Assembly (NCBI GenBank): GCA_041859375.1
Contig: JBHEKP010000141.1
Location: 1 to 23,777 of the forward strand
Direction of reading: 5' to 3'
Source: JBHEKP01 sp041859375
GTDB taxonomy: Bacteria; Hydrogenedentota; Hydrogenedentia; Hydrogenedentales; CAITNO01
Length of the DNA stretch: 23,777 bases
The translations under genes were made by a program, and so were the position numbers. Position 1 is the first letter of the stretch, and each line of letters opens with the position of its first letter. Of the stretch, positions 23,034 through 23,777 are shown one piece after another. The notes below the pieces were generated by a model, which ran no database searches, was not told the origin of the DNA, and was given only the letters and a program-made list of their open reading frames with translations.

Positions 23034-23066
23034 GAAAAGCCGACAACGGTTAAACCGTTGTCGGCT
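23034..23066 (-). terminator. Strong intrinsic terminator, minus-strand orientation
   Basis: AGCCGACAACGGTT (23038-23051) and AACCGTTGTCGGCT (23053-23066) are a perfect 14-bp inverted repeat around a single base. On the minus strand the stem is followed by TTTTCT, the expected T-run; on the plus strand it is followed by CTCTCTGCC, so the main direction is minus. It lies 16 bp after the ychF-like stop and could also slow transcription from that gene. Confidence 0.8.
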
Positions 23067-23200
23067 CTCTGCCTAAAAGCTCCCGCTTTTGCCGGAGCAC
23101 CCTGCACCCGCGAGACGCCTAAGTGCTGGCTTCCGGTAATCTTTGCCAAGCCGTTCATTACGCCTAATGAACACCCGGAAACCATCAACTTGTCCCACGT
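23034..23200 (-). ncRNA. Candidate structured non-coding RNA, family not recognised
   Basis: Upstream of the strong minus-strand terminator lies about 135 bp with no coding potential but dense pairing. Reading the minus strand: GGTTTCCGG (23183-23175) pairs with CCGGAAGCC (23136-23128, one G-U); inside it GTTCATT and AATGAAC (23172-23166 with 23159-23153) form a 7-bp hairpin with loop AGGCGT. Next AGCAC and GTGCT pair (23127-23123 with 23100-23096). Two mutually exclusive hairpins follow, GCTCC/GGAGC and AAAAGC-GGGA-GCTTTT. TTAGGC occurs three times, 45-46 bases apart. I checked by eye for 6S, tmRNA, SRP RNA, RNase P RNA and common riboswitch cores and saw none. The 5' end near 23200 is inferred from a sigma-54-like element. 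Confidence 0.5.
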
Positions 23201-23211
23201 TAAGCAAACTT

Positions 23212-23228
23212 AACAAAAAACATGCCAA
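23212..23228 (-). promoter_or_regulatory. Sigma-54-like promoter for the candidate RNA
   Basis: On the minus strand TTGGCATG-TTTT-TTGTT aligns without gaps to the consensus YTGGCACG-N4-TTGCW. Both differences (CAT for CAC, TTGT for TTGC) are C to T, and the second removes the invariant GC, so activity is uncertain. Just downstream GTTAAG-TTTG-CTTAAC (23214-23199) is a perfect 6-bp inverted repeat spanning the expected start site. Confidence 0.35.
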
Positions 23229-23440
23229 TACCACTTGATTTTTGCAAGTTGTTATTTAACAGCATTTTGTGGTGTTTCATTTTATATTTTTGGTCGCACC
23301 ATCTCTCTTTTGCGCAATGGTAATTGATTGAAAATGACAATTTATGTCACTCGCGCATTGTGCGTCTTGTTACCGTTTTATTTATAACAGTCCAAGAACG
23401 CACACCCCTTGGGGAACGGCTGGGATTGGAAAAGAGCCGC
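23229..23440. other. AT-rich non-coding gap
   Basis: No gene is visible. Small symmetric sites are TGACA-ATTTA-TGTCA (about 23335-23349) and CCCC-TT-GGGG (about 23405-23414). The latter lies just beyond the stop of the minus-strand TPR gene and could form a weak hairpin there, but no T-run follows. If the RNA at 23034-23200 has a sigma-54 promoter, this gap would hold its activator sites. Confidence 0.5.
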
Positions 23441-23776
23441 CTATTTCCCTTCCAGTTTCTTCTCGAGATTGGAGTCGGGCGGCATGCCCAGCCGGAGCGC
23501 TTCCTTGTAGGAGAAGGACGCCTCCGCGAGATTGGACGCTTCCGCCTGGAACAGGGCCAGATTGAAGAAAGCCGGGGCATACTTCAATCCCTCGCCCCGG
23601 GTAAGTTCCCGTGCGAGTTTAAGAGCCTCCTCCGGCTGGCCGTTGTGGGCAAGGTTGACGGCAATGGCATTGACAATGGCGGGGTTGGCGGGCGCGAGTT
23701 CATGGGCCCTCGAAAGCCACGCGTGGGCCTGCCCGAAGTCGCGCCTGTTCATGGCGTCCACGCCGAGGGCGTAATA
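23441..23776 (-). CDS. C-terminal part of a TPR-repeat protein
   Basis: The frame is open to the right edge, so the N-terminus is missing; a GTG at 23761 is in frame but sits inside a TPR helix (YYALGVDAMNRRDFGQAHAWL), so it is not the start. The 111 visible residues contain about three TPR-like units: DAMNRRDFGQAHAWLSRAHELAPANP, VNLAHNGQPEEALKLARELT and NLALFQAEASNLAEASFSYKEALRLGMP. It ends SNLEKKLEGK. TPR proteins are interaction scaffolds; the partner is unknown. It points toward the candidate RNA gene on the same strand, about 240 bp away. Confidence 0.8.
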   Translation of the reverse strand, partial: YYALGVDAMNRRDFGQAHAWLSRAHELAPANPAIVNAIAVNLAHNGQPEEALKLARELTRGEGLKYAPAFFNLALFQAEASNLAEASFSYKEALRLGMPPDSNLEKKLEGK

Positions 23777-23777
23777 G

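Overview
The window comes from a GC-rich Gram-negative bacterium. Lnt (apolipoprotein N-acyltransferase) and MurJ show an outer membrane with lipoproteins and a peptidoglycan wall. The secreted sugar-hydrolase-like beta-propeller proteins at the left, the ELWxxDGT-repeat surface protein and the TPR membrane proteins are typical of the Planctomycetes/Lentisphaerae/Hydrogenedentota sphere. Candidatus Hydrogenedentota is my best guess, but no rRNA or marker proves it.

Layout. (1) 2-2743: a 5'-truncated five-bladed propeller protein, a small CmpB-like membrane protein on the minus strand, and a secreted propeller protein. (2) 2744-7430: an accessory region of lower and uneven GC. It holds an AT-rich orphan, a nucleotidyltransferase plus small partner gene, and an ELWxxDGT/Ig-like surface protein. 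It also holds two copies of a ~120-bp module of small hairpins and three remnants of neighbouring genes, including a 57/60-identical copy of the 3' end of the propeller gene. That 60-bp sequence brackets the region as a direct repeat. (3) 7431-10594: lnt and murJ, coupled with a 2-nt gap. (4) 10610-14453: a promoter nested in a perfect inverted repeat, a long coiled-coil protein ending in an MshEN/GspE-N-type domain, a SOUL heme-binding-type protein and an Rrf2-type regulator. (5) 14460-18273: a fused PabB-PabC on the minus strand, convergent with the Rrf2 gene, a divergent membrane/TPR protein, and a response regulator with a degenerate GGDEF domain. (6) 18298-21820, all minus: purD, a stand-alone IMP cyclohydrolase (purH N-terminal half) and a two-domain PPK2. 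(7) 21963-23021: a divergent YchF-like protein. (8) 23034-23440: a non-coding stretch that looks like a minus-strand structured RNA. It ends in a very strong terminator and is preceded by a sigma-54-like element. (9) 23441-end: the C-terminus of a TPR protein.

Housekeeping themes are envelope biogenesis (lnt, murJ), folate (pabBC), purine synthesis (purH-N, purD) and polyphosphate-driven nucleotide phosphorylation. The coiled-coil/MshEN protein and the degenerate-GGDEF regulator both belong to families linked to cyclic-di-GMP signalling, but nothing in the sequence shows that they work together.

The best candidates for undescribed biology are the 23034-23200 RNA with three regularly spaced UUAGGC motifs, the AAG-N5-CTT hairpin modules at both ends of the accessory region, and the coiled-coil/MshEN fusion that lacks an ATPase. 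All functional calls come from reading motifs by eye; no database search was possible.
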